A DNA stretch of 64,000 nt, from contig CANLTZ010000006.1 in NCBI GenBank assembly GCA_947494145.1, positions 1-64,000 on the forward strand, written 5' to 3'. The translations under genes and the position numbers were made by a program. Within the stretch, counting starts at the first letter, position 1; each line of letters starts with the position of its first letter. The notes under the pieces are model-generated. The model was not told where the DNA came from and did not search any database. It worked only from the letters and a program-made list of their open reading frames with translations. The DNA comes from an uncultured Jannaschia sp. (GTDB lineage Bacteria > Pseudomonadota > Alphaproteobacteria > Rhodobacterales > Rhodobacteraceae). Positions 18,734 through 29,975 of the stretch are shown piece by piece.

Positions 18734-19708
18734 TCAGGGCCAGACTGGGACGCCGTCCAGACCAGCGGTCTCTGGCAGACCGCAGATCAGGTTGGCGTTC
18801 TGCAACGCTTGGCCCGCCGCGCCCTTGCCGAGATTGTCCACCACGCCCATTGCTATGACCAAGTCACGCTTTGGGTCGGCGGCGTAGCTGACAAAAGCGA
18901 GGTTGGAGCCGGTGGCCCATTTGGTTTGCGGTGGCCTGTCGGTCACGCGGATGAACGCCCTTCCTTCATAGAAGCGCCGGGCGGCGTCCAGGCATTGCTC
19001 CGTCGTGGCGCGACCGCGGCAATAGGTCGTGACAAGGACGCCGCGGGTCATGGGCACCAAGTGGGGTGTGAAGACCAGCCCAGTCGCGCTGCCGCCGCTG
19101 AGCCGCGCAATCGTTTCGGCCATCTCGGGCATATGGACGTGTTTAAGCAGGCCATAGGGGATCAGGTTCTCATTGCTTTCGGCATAGCCGAAGGTGCCGC
19201 CGCCGCCGCGCCCGGCGCCGGAAATACCCGTCTTGGCGTCGATGACGATGTTGCCAGGCTCGATCAACTTGTTGGCTAGCAGGGGCGCCAGCGGGGTCAG
19301 GGTCGCTGCGGGGAAACAGCCGGGGTTGGCCACGCGGGTTTGGCCTTTGATCTGGTCTGGCCAGATATCGGCCAGGCCATAGGCCCATCCGTCCGCATAG
19401 CGATGGTCGCCGCCGATATCGACGATCTTCACATCTTCGGGGACGGGGGCCAGCGCTTCGGCTGACGCACCTGTGGGAAGCGAGGCAAACAGCAGATCGA
19501 GCTTTGGCAGAGCGGTTGGATCCCATGTCTCGATCACCAAGTCGGCCAACTTGCCGGAAAGGCCTGGAAAGCGGTCCCCCAACCGGTCGCCCGCGCTGCC
19601 CGCGCCAGCGGCATAGACCAAATCGAAGGACGGGTGACCCGCGATCAGGCGCATCGCTTCGCCGCCCCCAAAACCGCTGATCCCGACGATGCCCACGCGT
19701 ATGTTCAT
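18734..19708 (-). CDS. argC: N-acetyl-gamma-glutamyl-phosphate reductase
   Basis: ArgC performs the NADPH-dependent reduction of N-acetylglutamyl phosphate to the semialdehyde, the third step of arginine synthesis. The 324-residue protein is the short type common in alphaproteobacteria. It has the N-terminal loop GISGFGGGEAMR, the catalytic Cys131 in ANPGCFPAA, and the later KTGISGAGRGG and HLVPMTRGVL segments. On the same strand, 60-200 bases upstream, lie a small Arg-rich ORF and a strong intrinsic terminator. Expression may therefore be attenuated by arginine supply. No other arg gene is adjacent. Confidence 0.96.
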   Translation of the reverse strand: MNIRVGIVGISGFGGGEAMRLIAGHPSFDLVYAAGAGSAGDRLGDRFPGLSGKLADLVIETWDPTALPKLDLLFASLPTGASAEALAPVPEDVKIVDIGGDHRYADGWAYGLADIWPDQIKGQTRVANPGCFPAATLTPLAPLLANKLIEPGNIVIDAKTGISGAGRGGGGTFGYAESNENLIPYGLLKHVHMPEMAETIARLSGGSATGLVFTPHLVPMTRGVLVTTYCRGRATTEQCLDAARRFYEGRAFIRVTDRPPQTKWATGSNLAFVSYAADPKRDLVIAMGVVDNLGKGAAGQALQNANLICGLPETAGLDGVPVWP

Positions 19709-19767
19709 GATGTTGCCCTTCTGTGGCGGCGGCGCGCCTATTGCGGGTGCGCAAAATGATGTGTCTG

Positions 19768-19798
19768 AAAAAGAAAAAACCGCGCCGAGGGGCGCGGT
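19768..19798 (-). terminator. Strong intrinsic terminator in the argC leader
   Basis: Read on the minus strand: stem ACCGCGCC, loop CCTC, stem GGCGCGGT, then TTTTTTCTTTTT. This is a complete Rho-independent terminator ending about 60 bases before the argC ATG and pointing into argC. It follows the stop codon of a short Arg-rich ORF by 27 bases. An extra copy of the left-arm core (CGCGCC, 19841-19846) in the leader could pair with the 3' arm instead. A simple end-of-operon terminator for an upstream gene is the alternative. Confidence 0.88.
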
Positions 19799-19824
19799 CG
19801 CAGATGAACGATCTTGGACGAGCG

Positions 19825-19881
19825 TTATCGGCGTCGCGCAGGCGCGAAGCAGATACGGCGTCGGAAGAGGTTCAGTTCCAT
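19825..19881 (-). CDS. Putative arginine leader peptide of argC, 18 aa
   Basis: On the argC strand an ATG at 19881 encodes MELNLFRRRICFAPARRR and stops at TAA 19825. Six of the 18 codons are Arg, in two triplets (CGA CGC CGT and CGA CGC CGA), and the CGA codons look uncommon for a genome this GC-rich. A strong terminator follows 27 bases later and argC comes next, which is the layout of a leader-peptide attenuator. There is no good ribosome binding site. A tentative promoter (TTGACG 19912-19917, TATCCA 19888-19893, spacer 18) would start the RNA at or near this ATG, as in leaderless trpL of rhizobia. An in-frame ATG at 19908 would add nine residues. Confidence 0.55.
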   Translation of the reverse strand: MELNLFRRRICFAPARRR

Positions 19882-19887
19882 GGATGG

Positions 19888-19917
19888 TGGATAGGAGAGA
19901 AACGCCATGGCCGTCAA
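19888..19917 (-). promoter_or_regulatory. Tentative promoter of the argC leader
   Basis: Minus-strand TTGACG (19917-19912, five of six consensus bases) and TATCCA (19893-19888, three of six) are separated by 18 bases. The seventh base after the -10 is the A of the leader ATG at 19881. The -10 is weak, so this is a suggestion that fits the leaderless-leader model rather than a firm call. Confidence 0.3.
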
Positions 19918-19981
19918 TGTTGCCATTCCCGTCGGTTTGGCGACACCGTCATCGGCACCTGTCACTGAACGGGACAGATTG

Positions 19982-20506
19982 TCAGCCATGGTGGCGCAGC
20001 AGAGGCGGCAGCGACGACATCGGCAGGGGGCCGCACGGGGTTTCCGGGTTGGCAGAAACCGTCAGGGGGGTGTCGGGTTCAATGCTGCTTTCCCGAATGA
20101 ACGTGTCGTTCACGCAGACATCTTGAAAAGCGTTACCACCGTTGAAGCCGAAGCCGGGTGTGCCGCAATTGTTGACTGCGCCGTTGGCGTTCCATTCCTG
20201 ATAGGTGCCCTGGGCGGGAATGCCACCCATCGGGAAAGACAGAGTGCGCGTGTCGAAACGCAGGATGAAGCTGGTCGAAGGCGTCCGATCCTTGAGCGAC
20301 CATTGACCCAGCAACGTCTCCCCCCGGTAGCCTGCGATGCCGAAATCGGTGACCGTATCTTCGGTGACGATGCCGTCGACCGTGTCGGGATAGCTGATGA
20401 ACCCCTCCATCCGGTAATCGTTGGCACCGATCCAGCAGAAGGCATGGGTGGCGGCCTTGGCCGGGCTGGTCAGAACAAGTGCGGCAAGGAGGGCGGTGCG
20501 GATCAT
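19982..20506 (-). CDS. Secreted protein of unknown function, 174 aa
   Basis: A signal peptide (MIRTALLAALVLTSPAKA, cleavage about residue 18) precedes a mature domain with scattered cysteines (HAFCWIG, NNCGTPG, DVCVND, ETPCGPL). The cysteines could form two disulfides. Several Gly/Asn/Phe-rich strands (PGFGFNGGNAF) suggest a beta fold. It may belong to PEP-CTERM-less envelope proteins of this order, but I cannot name a family. It lies 12 bases downstream of the RidA gene on the same strand and may share its transcript. Confidence 0.75.
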   Translation of the reverse strand: MIRTALLAALVLTSPAKAATHAFCWIGANDYRMEGFISYPDTVDGIVTEDTVTDFGIAGYRGETLLGQWSLKDRTPSTSFILRFDTRTLSFPMGGIPAQGTYQEWNANGAVNNCGTPGFGFNGGNAFQDVCVNDTFIRESSIEPDTPLTVSANPETPCGPLPMSSLPPLLRHHG

Positions 20507-20518
20507 GGCGGGTCTCTC

Positions 20519-20905
20519 TCAGGCGGCGGCGATGGCACGGATTTCAACAAGCGCACCGGGACGACGCAAGGCGGCGACCTCGATCGCGGTCCAGGCGGGG
20601 AAGGGCGTGGCGATGTAGTCGGCCCGAACCTGCGCAAACAGATCGAAATGATCCTGTATCCCGACATGATAGCTTGTCATTTCAACCAAGGCGCCGAAAT
20701 CCAGGCCTGCTTCCGCAAGAACGGCGCCGATCTTGTCGAAGGCGGCGCGGAATTGGGTTTCGGGGTCAGTCGGCATGGTGCCGTCCGGTGCACTGCCAGT
20801 GGTGCCGGACAAGAACAGATGGCCGTGGGACAGGATGCCTGGTGACATCTTGAGAGCTTGCGCGGCCGTGGCGAAGGCGGGCGGGGTGACGGCGGTACGC
20901 ATCAT
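20519..20905 (-). CDS. RidA family (YjgF/YER057c/UK114) protein
   Basis: RidA proteins hydrolyse reactive enamine/imine intermediates released by PLP enzymes. The 128-residue product has the family strands HGHLFLSGTTGSAPDG, the helix FDKIGAVLAEAGLDFGALVEMTSY, and the C-terminal block AWTAIEVAALRRPGALVEIRA with the conserved arginine. Its ATG overlaps the folC stop (ATGA), so it is translationally coupled to folC. It may be a divergent rather than archetypal RidA. Confidence 0.88.
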   Translation of the reverse strand: MMRTAVTPPAFATAAQALKMSPGILSHGHLFLSGTTGSAPDGTMPTDPETQFRAAFDKIGAVLAEAGLDFGALVEMTSYHVGIQDHFDLFAQVRADYIATPFPAWTAIEVAALRRPGALVEIRAIAAA

Positions 20906-22167
20906 GAATGATCCCTCAAGATGTGGCCCGCCAAATAGAGCGATCCGCAGATGAGGATGCGCGCGTCGGGGGCGGTCCGGCGGATATTGGCGACAGCGGC
21001 TGCGACGCTGCTGGCCTCGGAGGCGGGCAACCCGACCGACGCGGCGGCTTCGCAGGTCTCAGACGGGGGCAGCGTCGCGGTCTCCCCAGGGACGGCGACG
21101 GCATGGAGATGATCGGCCTGGGCGGCCAGCGGGCGCAGGTAGCCCGCCACGTCCTTGGTGCCAAGCATGCCGCAGATGAGGTGGAGGGGCTTTGGCGGCA
21201 GGCGGGTCAGCGCTTCGGCCAGGGCGGCCCCGGCGGCGGGGTTGTGTCCGCCATCGAGCCAGATTTCGGTGTCATCCGAGACCAGCGGGCCGCGGCGCAG
21301 CCGCTGCATCCGGGCAGGCCAAATCGCGTTGATCATGGCCGCTTCAGCGCCATGGGCGCGGTCGAGCGCGCGCAAGGCCGCCACGACCATGCCGGCATTC
21401 TGCGCCTGGTGCGCGCCGATCAAACGCGGCAGCGGCAGGTCCATCAGCCCCGTTTCGTCCTGGAAGACGAGGCGACCGCCTTCTTCGGTCACGTGCCAAT
21501 GTTGGCCGTGGATTTGCAGCGGCACGTTGAGCGCGGCGGCCCGGTATTCGATCACCTCCAACGCGGCCTCTTGCTGGGGGCCGACGATGCAGGGTACGCG
21601 GGGTTTCAGGATGCCCGCCTTTTCGGCGGCGATCTTTTCGATCGTGTCGCCCAGGAAAGCTTCGTGATCCATCGAGACGGGCGTAATGATCGTCAACGCC
21701 GGGTTGACGACATTGGTGGCGTCGAGCCGTCCGCCCAGGCCGACCTCCAGCAACGTCCAATCGGCGCGGGCGCGGGCGAACGCCAGAAGGGCGGCGCAGG
21801 TCGTAATTTCAAAATAGGTGATGGGCGCGTGGTCATTGGCGATCTCGCATTCCTGCAAAAGCGTCGTGAGCGCGTCTTCTTCGATCAACTCGCCCGCCAC
21901 GCGGATGCGTTCGTGGAAACGGGCCAGGTGAGGGGACGTGTAGGCGTGGCAGACCTCGCCCGCACCTTCGAGCCCGGCGCGCAGCATCGCGAGCGTGGAG
22001 CCTTTGCCATTGGTGCCCGCGATGTGGATGACGGGGGGGAGCCGGGTTTCGGGGTGGCCCAGGGCGGTGAGCAGGCGGTGGACACGGTCCAGCACCAGGT
22101 CGATGACCTTGGGGTGCAAGGCCATCAGACGTTCGAGAACCCGATCGGAGGACGGCGTGGTGGTCAT
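20902..22167 (-). CDS. folC: Bifunctional folylpolyglutamate synthase / dihydrofolate synthase
   Basis: FolC attaches glutamate to dihydropteroate and to folates in the cytoplasm, an ATP-dependent Mur-ligase-type reaction. The 421-residue protein shows the P-loop HIAGTNGKGSTLAML, the Mur-ligase middle segment VGLGGRLDATNVV and the C-terminal DGGHNPAAGAAL motif. I place the start at the ATG 22167, giving MTTTPSSDRVLERLMALHPK. It follows accD on the same strand by 67 bases, the common accD-folC order, and precedes RidA with an overlap. Confidence 0.96.
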   Translation of the reverse strand: MTTTPSSDRVLERLMALHPKVIDLVLDRVHRLLTALGHPETRLPPVIHIAGTNGKGSTLAMLRAGLEGAGEVCHAYTSPHLARFHERIRVAGELIEEDALTTLLQECEIANDHAPITYFEITTCAALLAFARARADWTLLEVGLGGRLDATNVVNPALTIITPVSMDHEAFLGDTIEKIAAEKAGILKPRVPCIVGPQQEAALEVIEYRAAALNVPLQIHGQHWHVTEEGGRLVFQDETGLMDLPLPRLIGAHQAQNAGMVVAALRALDRAHGAEAAMINAIWPARMQRLRRGPLVSDDTEIWLDGGHNPAAGAALAEALTRLPPKPLHLICGMLGTKDVAGYLRPLAAQADHLHAVAVPGETATLPPSETCEAAASVGLPASEASSVAAAVANIRRTAPDARILICGSLYLAGHILRDHS

Positions 22168-22234
22168 CGCGCGGGTCGCGTAAGGGCGCCCGAGCGCTTC
22201 ACGATCGGAGTGAGGCGATTGGCGGCATATCGCG

Positions 22235-23176
22235 TCATTCCGCGACTTTTGGCGCGGCCTGCTCCTCCGCCGTGTCCGGCGTCGTCGCATCGGGCTCTGG
22301 CGCGGGAAGGTCACCGGAAACGGCGCGATCCATCCCCATGAGCATCCGAATGATCGTCGTGAGTTCTTCGCGCATCTGCCCGCGGGCCGTGACGCGGTCG
22401 AGCATGCCATGGTCCAGCAGGTATTCCGCGCGCTGGAACCCTTCGGGCAGGGTTTCGCGGATGGTCTGTTCTATCACGCGGGGACCGGCGAAGCAGATCA
22501 GCGCATTGGGTTCGGCGATATGGACATCGCCCAGCATCGCATAGCTGGCCGTCACCCCGCCGGTGGTCGGATGGGTCAACACCACGATATAGGGCAGCCC
22601 CGCTTCCTTGAGCATCTCAACCGCGACGGTGGTGCGGGGCATTTGCATCAGGCTCAGGATGCCTTCCTGCATGCGCGCGCCACCGGCAGCGGAAAACAGG
22701 ATCAGCGGGCGCTTGAGTTCCACGGCCCGTTCGGCGGCAGCAATGATGGCGTTGCCCACATACATGCCCATGGAACCCGCCATGAAGCCAAAGTCCTGCG
22801 CTGCGGCCACCACGGGCGTGCGGTGGATCTCGCCCTCGGCAACCAGCATCGCCTCGGCTTCGGTGGTGGCTTTCTGGGCGGCGCGCAGGCGGTCGGGGTA
22901 TTTCTTCTGGTCGCGGAATTTAAGCGGATCTTCGACCGGGGCGGGTACGGCCACTTCGGTGAAGATGCCGCCGTCGAACAGCGCCTCGAACCGTTCGCGC
23001 GGCGCGATGTGCATGTGGTGGCCGCAATTGTTGCAGACGCGCAGATTATCCTTCAATTCCCGGTGGAACAGCATCGTTCCGCATTCGTCGCACTTGGTCC
23101 ACAGGTTTTCAGGCACCTCGCGGCGCGAAAACAGGCTGTTGATCTTGGGCCGGACGTAGTTCGAGATCCAGTTCAT
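22235..23176 (-). CDS. accD: Acetyl-CoA carboxylase carboxyltransferase subunit beta
   Basis: AccD with AccA transfers carboxyl from carboxybiotin to acetyl-CoA, giving malonyl-CoA for fatty-acid synthesis. The N-terminal zinc ribbon is intact with Cys29, Cys32, Cys48 and Cys51. The crotonase-like core includes [15 protein letters not shown] and [15 protein letters not shown]. The 313-residue length is normal, with a Pro/Glu-rich tail. The ATG at 23176 starts the accD-folC-RidA operon. Confidence 0.97.
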   Translation of the reverse strand: MNWISNYVRPKINSLFSRREVPENLWTKCDECGTMLFHRELKDNLRVCNNCGHHMHIAPRERFEALFDGGIFTEVAVPAPVEDPLKFRDQKKYPDRLRAAQKATTEAEAMLVAEGEIHRTPVVAAAQDFGFMAGSMGMYVGNAIIAAAERAVELKRPLILFSAAGGARMQEGILSLMQMPRTTVAVEMLKEAGLPYIVVLTHPTTGGVTASYAMLGDVHIAEPNALICFAGPRVIEQTIRETLPEGFQRAEYLLDHGMLDRVTARGQMREELTTIIRMLMGMDRAVSGDLPAPEPDATTPDTAEEQAAPKVAE

Positions 23177-23238
23177 GGGCTGTTCCCTGATTGCGTCGTC
23201 GAGATAGTTGCCCGTGGCGGGGAATGCAATTCGCGGCG

Positions 23239-23967
23239 CTACGTGGCGGGTGCCAATGCGGCGTCGATTGCGGCCTCACAATGCAGGCGCGCGGTGTTAA
23301 ACATGGGCAGATCGGGGATATCCGGCTGGTCCAGCAGCAAGAAGATTTCGGTGCAGCCCAGGATCAGCCCTTCGATGTCGTCTTCGGCCCGCATGCGTTG
23401 GACGATTTCGACATATCGCCTGCGAGAGGTCGGGTGGATCTGGCCCTTCACCAACTCGTCGAAGATGATGGTGTCGATGTCATCCTGTTCGGCCAAGGAC
23501 GGGCTGACGGTCGTGACGCCGAAACGGTTGAGATAGCGCGCATGGAGATCGTCCAGTTGCATCACCGGCTTGGTGCCGAAAAGCGCCACGCGGGTCAGGC
23601 CTTGGGCCTGAATGGCGGAGCCTGTCGGGTCGGCGATATGGATCAGCGGGATGGGTGCGCCGGCCATGGCCCGTTCCAACGGTTTGTGCAGCGTGTTGGA
23701 CACGCAAAGGACCATGTCGGCACCGCCCGCAACCAGAGCCTGCACTTTGTCGCCCATGTAGCGTTCCAGAGCAGGCCAGTCGCCTTCGCGCACCAGCGCT
23801 TCGATGTTGCCGAAATTCATGCCCGCGATCAGGGTTTCGGCGATGTCCCAGCCGCCCAGCCGGGCATTCACGCCGTCATTTAGGAAGCGGTAATACTCGG
23901 CCGTGGCGACGTTCGAGGCACCACCAAGCAGGCCGATGGTCTTTTGGGGAAGGGGCCGCTGGGTCAT
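23239..23967 (-). CDS. Aspartate/glutamate racemase family protein (YgeA-like)
   Basis: The 242-residue protein has the two-domain cofactor-independent racemase fold. It carries [16 protein letters not shown] near the N-terminus, HIADPTG in the middle and [12 protein letters not shown] with Cys205. The first catalytic position, normally Cys in CNT, is Ser90 (VSNTLHK). This recalls E. coli YgeA, in which Thr occupies the site, so a YgeA-type broad racemase is likelier than a classical aspartate racemase. It sits 8 bases downstream of the CPBP protease gene on the same strand. Confidence 0.85.
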   Translation of the reverse strand: MTQRPLPQKTIGLLGGASNVATAEYYRFLNDGVNARLGGWDIAETLIAGMNFGNIEALVREGDWPALERYMGDKVQALVAGGADMVLCVSNTLHKPLERAMAGAPIPLIHIADPTGSAIQAQGLTRVALFGTKPVMQLDDLHARYLNRFGVTTVSPSLAEQDDIDTIIFDELVKGQIHPTSRRRYVEIVQRMRAEDDIEGLILGCTEIFLLLDQPDIPDLPMFNTARLHCEAAIDAALAPAT

Positions 23968-23975
23968 CGCAGCAT

Positions 23976-24851
23976 TCAGGCCATGCGCCGCGCGAGGTAG
24001 AGCCGAAGGGCGGCCCAGATGATGACGGTCAGCATCATGTCCTGGGCCACTAGAAGCGGATCCAGCTCGGACACTTCAATGGGTGCGGTGTAAAGCGACA
24101 GGCCCGACAGCGCACCCTCCATCGACACGACAAGGATGGCGGTGGCGTTGTTGACGAAATGCCAACCCCACGCCACCCCGATGGAGCCTGTGACCCGGGT
24201 CAGATCGGCGGCGGCCAGACCAAAAAGCGTTGCCGCGGCCACCACAAGCAGGGCGTTGTCGCCATTACCTTCGAAATCGAGGTGCAGAAACCCAAAAAGA
24301 AGCGAGGGCAGAAGCATCCAGATAAACGGATGATTGAAGCGCGCCGCCAGTTGTTGTTGCAGGTAGCCGCGAAACAGAAGCTCTTCGGCGCCGGTCTGGA
24401 GCGCTAGGCAGAGAAGGGCCAGCGGCAGAAGCTTCAAAAACAGGTCGGTGGGCGTGTCCGGCACGATCTCCACCGGGAAAGGCAGAAGAAAGCTGATCAA
24501 CAAGACCCCGATTGCGCCTGCTGAGCCGATGACGAAACCGCGTCCCATGGCGGGACCGAACAGGCTGGCCACCGGACGATTGTGCAAGTGCCGCGCCACC
24601 AGAAGTGTGCCAAGGGCCATACCGATGAAGCTGCCAAGCAACAGAAGGACGGTCTTGGGTGTCCCGCCGGTGACGAAGCTATCCGTCGGGGAAAGCTCAA
24701 TCGGGTCTGCGGTTACGATTGCAATGGCCAGCGCGCCGAAGGTCGTCGCTGCGTAAAGCGCGAAAACGACGACGATGCCCACGATCAGGCGCCAGATTTC
24801 CGGTTTGGCGCGGGCTGGCGCCACATATTGCTCGAAACGGGCGGTCCACAT
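23976..24851 (-). CDS. CPBP-family intramembrane metalloprotease
   Basis: About seven to eight hydrophobic spans make up this 291-residue membrane protein. All CPBP (CAAX protease and bacteriocin-processing) motifs are present: Glu156-Glu157-x3-Arg161 in EELLFRGYL, Phe-x2-x-His190 in FGFLH, and His231-x3-Asn235 in HFVNN. It should be an inner-membrane glutamate-type protease or abortive scaffold, substrate unknown. It is cotranscribed with the racemase gene downstream and diverges from ilvD across 125 bases. Confidence 0.9.
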   Translation of the reverse strand: MWTARFEQYVAPARAKPEIWRLIVGIVVVFALYAATTFGALAIAIVTADPIELSPTDSFVTGGTPKTVLLLLGSFIGMALGTLLVARHLHNRPVASLFGPAMGRGFVIGSAGAIGVLLISFLLPFPVEIVPDTPTDLFLKLLPLALLCLALQTGAEELLFRGYLQQQLAARFNHPFIWMLLPSLLFGFLHLDFEGNGDNALLVVAAATLFGLAAADLTRVTGSIGVAWGWHFVNNATAILVVSMEGALSGLSLYTAPIEVSELDPLLVAQDMMLTVIIWAALRLYLARRMA

Positions 24852-24976
24852 TTGACGCGGCCCCTCTTGTTGGTTTTCGGGCTACCTAGCCCCTCGACCC
24901 GGTTGCGGCAATCGCGCTTGTCGGAATGGGGCGCGGCGTCTATCCCCGGAACCCGACGGATAGAGAGGATCACGCC

Positions 24977-26710
24977 ATGCTCAAGGGCCCCACCGACAAG
25001 TCAAAACTGCCCAGCCGCCATGTGACCGAGGGCCCGTCTCGGGCGCCGCACCGGTCCTATTTCTATGCGATGGGTCTTGGGGATGAGGAAATCCACCAGC
25101 CTTGGGTCGGTGTCGCAACCTGCTGGAACGAGGCCGCGCCCTGTAACATCGCGCTCAACCGCCAGGCCCAGGCCGTGAAGTTGGGCGTCAAGCAGGGCGG
25201 TGGCACGCCGCGGGAATTCACGACAATCACCGTCACCGACGGGATCGCGATGGGGCATGAGGGCATGCGGTCCTCACTCGCCTCGCGCGAGGCCATCGCG
25301 GATACGGTCGAATTGACGATGCGCGGCCATTGCTACGACGCGCTGGTGGGGCTTGCGGGCTGCGATAAGTCGCTGCCGGGCATGATGATGGCCATGGTGC
25401 GGCTGAACACGCCGTCGGTGTTCATCTATGGCGGCTCGATCCTGCCCGGGCGCTTGAACGGCAAGGATGTCACCGTCCAGGACGTGTTCGAGGCCGTGGG
25501 CCAGCACCAGGCGGGCAACATGTCCGACGAAGAGCTTGAGATATTGGAGCGCGTTGCCTGCCCCTCGGCCGGGGCCTGCGGCGGGCAGTTCACCGCCAAC
25601 ACGATGGCTTGCGTGTCCGAGGCCATCGGCCTGGCGCTGCCCAACTCGTCGGGGGCGCCTGCGCCCTATGAAAGCCGCGACCAATACTCCATCGCCTCGG
25701 GCGAGGCGGTGATGCGCCTGATCGAAAAGAATATCCGTGCCCGCGATGTGGTGACGCGCAAGTCGCTGGAAAATGCGGCCCGCGTGGTGGCCTGCACCGG
25801 CGGGTCGACCAATGCGGGCTTGCACCTGCCCGCCATCGCCCATGAGGCGGGCATCGACTTTGACCTTGGCGATGTTTGCGAAATCTTCAGGGATACGCCC
25901 TATTTCGTCGACCTGAAGCCCGGCGGGCAATACGTGGCCAAAGACCTTTATGAGGCCGGTGGCGTCCCCGTCGTGATGAAAGAGCTTCGCAAAGCGGGCT
26001 TGATGCATGAGGATTGCATGACGGCCACGGGCAAGACGATGGGTGAGGTCCTTGATGAGGTGCGGGGCGAGGCCGATGGCCGCGTAATCTATCCCATCGA
26101 GACGCCGATCACCAAGACCGGCGGCGTCGTGGGGTTGCAGGGGAACCTCGCGCCCGACGGGGCCATCGTGAAAGTGGCTGGCATGGAGGCACAGCACCAG
26201 ATTTTCACTGGCCCTGCCCGCGTCTTTGAGTGCGAGGAAGATGCCTTCGCCGCCGTTAAAGCGCGCCAATATGAGGAAGGCGAAGTGCTGGTCATCCGCA
26301 ATGAAGGCCCCGCTGGCGGCCCTGGCATGCGGGAGATGCTGGCCACCACGGCGGCCCTGTCAGGCCAGGGCATGGGCAAGAAGGTGGCGCTGATCACCGA
26401 TGGGCGCTTTTCGGGCGCCACACGGGGGTTTTGCGTGGGCCATGTGGGGCCGGAAGCGGCCCATTGCGGGCCCATTGCCCTGATCCGGAATGGCGATGTG
26501 ATCACGCTGAATGCCATCGAGGGCACGATTTCCGTCGACCTGACCGATGATGAGCTTGAAGCGCGCAAGGCCAATTGGGCCGGGCCCCGCAAGACGATTT
26601 ATTCCTCGGGGGCGCTTTGGAAATATGCGCAACTGGTGGGATCCGCCAAAGCAGGGGCGCCCACTCATCCCGGCGCGGATGGCGAAGCACATATCTACAT
26701 GGACCTCTGA
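24977..26710 (+). CDS. ilvD: Dihydroxy-acid dehydratase
   Basis: IlvD dehydrates dihydroxy acids to the 2-oxo acids of valine, leucine and isoleucine with an Fe-S cluster. The 577-residue product carries the cluster cysteines in the segments APCN (Cys56), AGCDKSLPG (Cys129) and [15 protein letters not shown], plus the substrate motif [24 protein letters not shown] precedes the ATG at 24977. I searched the short leader and found no branched-chain leader peptide, only a 5-bp hairpin GGGCT/AGCCC. Two small genes follow without a gap. Confidence 0.97.
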   Translation: MLKGPTDKSKLPSRHVTEGPSRAPHRSYFYAMGLGDEEIHQPWVGVATCWNEAAPCNIALNRQAQAVKLGVKQGGGTPREFTTITVTDGIAMGHEGMRSSLASREAIADTVELTMRGHCYDALVGLAGCDKSLPGMMMAMVRLNTPSVFIYGGSILPGRLNGKDVTVQDVFEAVGQHQAGNMSDEELEILERVACPSAGACGGQFTANTMACVSEAIGLALPNSSGAPAPYESRDQYSIASGEAVMRLIEKNIRARDVVTRKSLENAARVVACTGGSTNAGLHLPAIAHEAGIDFDLGDVCEIFRDTPYFVDLKPGGQYVAKDLYEAGGVPVVMKELRKAGLMHEDCMTATGKTMGEVLDEVRGEADGRVIYPIETPITKTGGVVGLQGNLAPDGAIVKVAGMEAQHQIFTGPARVFECEEDAFAAVKARQYEEGEVLVIRNEGPAGGPGMREMLATTAALSGQGMGKKVALITDGRFSGATRGFCVGHVGPEAAHCGPIALIRNGDVITLNAIEGTISVDLTDDELEARKANWAGPRKTIYSSGALWKYAQLVGSAKAGAPTHPGADGEAHIYMDL

Positions 26711-27493
26711 ATGGAGGGACGGCCCCCCGGATTGATCGACGCGCTTCGGTCGCGGCGGGCGCTGCGCCGCTGGCAGCGCGCGGCCCGCGAGGCGGCTGTG
26801 CTGGACACGGCCACTTTGGCCCGTCTGGCGCCGATTGCCCGGGATGTGGTGGACCATGGGGCGCGCCTCGTGCGGGCCGCCGATGCCCGGCTTTTGGGGC
26901 CGCGGATCGGCCAGGCTGGCATTGCACGCCCGCCCCAGTGCGACTGGGCCTGGCGACCCGCGCCTTGGGCGGCTGCGCTGTTGCCGCCAGCCATTGCCGG
27001 GGCCACTGGCGGGACGTCTTTGACCGAAGGCGTGACGCTGTTTCATGATTGCCCGCTGGCCGAAATCACCCTGCGCCAAACCCGGGTGCAAGATGCCCAG
27101 GCTGCGGCGCCGTTCGCGCTGTCGCTGGATGCGTTGGGGTTCGAAGGCTCATTCCTATCGCTTGCCATGGACCTGCCCGCCGAAGGGGCCACGACCTTGC
27201 GCACCAACCATATCGTCGGTGTCAGCGTGTCCGTTCAACTGGAGCGCCCGGCCGAGATCTTCCTACGCCTCAACATCCGCCAGGGACCCAATACAGAAGA
27301 ACTCGTCAGTGAGTTGATCCCGGGTGAGCGCCCGGACAGCCCGCTTAGCGCCGAATTCGACCTGGGCTTCCACCAGATCAAACCGGCCAAGCTGGACCAT
27401 GCCTGGATCGACCTGATTATCGATCGGCCCGAGATGAACCTGGTGCGCATCGACGACCTGACCGTGACCCGCCGCCCGCGGGCCGATATCTGA
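26711..27493 (+). CDS. DUF6478 family protein
   Basis: This 260-residue protein matches my memory of the Rhodobacterales DUF6478 family. Hallmarks are an Arg/Ala-rich N-terminus, the motif DWAWRPAPW, TLFHDCPLAEITLRQ, SFLSLAMDLP, IFLRLNIRQGPNTEE and the ending RRPRADI. No function is established to my knowledge, and I see no signal peptide or membrane span. Its ATG begins on the base after the ilvD TGA, so it is tightly coupled to ilvD. The structured beta-rich C-terminal half suggests a carbohydrate-binding-like fold, which is a guess. Confidence 0.8.
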   Translation: MEGRPPGLIDALRSRRALRRWQRAAREAAVLDTATLARLAPIARDVVDHGARLVRAADARLLGPRIGQAGIARPPQCDWAWRPAPWAAALLPPAIAGATGGTSLTEGVTLFHDCPLAEITLRQTRVQDAQAAAPFALSLDALGFEGSFLSLAMDLPAEGATTLRTNHIVGVSVSVQLERPAEIFLRLNIRQGPNTEELVSELIPGERPDSPLSAEFDLGFHQIKPAKLDHAWIDLIIDRPEMNLVRIDDLTVTRRPRADI

Positions 27494-27503
27494 AGGGGGC
27501 GAC

Positions 27504-27860
27504 ATGGCCTGGACCCTGCATCGCGTCTCGATCACGGATGGCATCTACCGCGGGCTACTGACCGGCCCGGGGCAGCCGCCGCGCCTAGAGATGTCTCTTG
27601 GCGGACAGGTCTTGGGCACATTGACCCCGTCCGAGACCGATGGCGGCTGGCAGGTCGAAGGGCCGCTGGGAACCGCGCCGCTGACCGACGGGGCACAGAC
27701 CGTCTTGATCCGCGAAGCGGGGGGCGACGTGCTGGACAGTTTCACGGTGCTGTGCGGTCTTGGCGCGCCTGAGGATCTGCGCGCCGAACTGGGGGCGCTG
27801 CGCGATGAAGTGGCTATCTTGAAGCAGGCGTTTCGACGTCACGTCTCAAAGACGTCATGA
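27504..27860 (+). CDS. Hypothetical protein, 118 aa
   Basis: The ATG at 27504 follows GAAGGGGG, ten bases after the previous gene. The first 90 residues are strand-rich with many Gly and Thr (GIYRGLLTGPGQPPRLEMSL). The last 30 (LRAELGALRDEVAILKQAFRRH) form a short amphipathic helix or coiled coil, perhaps for oligomerisation. I do not recognise a family. The position behind the DUF6478 gene suggests that the two act together. Confidence 0.7.
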   Translation: MAWTLHRVSITDGIYRGLLTGPGQPPRLEMSLGGQVLGTLTPSETDGGWQVEGPLGTAPLTDGAQTVLIREAGGDVLDSFTVLCGLGAPEDLRAELGALRDEVAILKQAFRRHVSKTS

Positions 27861-27890
27861 TACCACTTCCACCCGTGACATCATGGGTGA

Positions 27891-29954
<2,064 letters not shown>

Positions 29955-29975
29955 CGCACGCGGTTCACCGATGGT

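Noticed and set aside
19907-20845. Plus-strand frame of 312 codons with an AGGAGAG site before ATG 19907
   Set aside because: It runs antisense through a secreted protein gene and the RidA gene, and its sequence is Arg/Gln/Gly-rich low-complexity typical of shadow frames. The good site is probably chance or part of the argC leader DNA.
24852-24976. Branched-chain attenuator before ilvD
   Set aside because: No short ORF with Leu, Ile or Val runs and no terminator with U-tract; only a 5-bp hairpin GGGCT/AGCCC.
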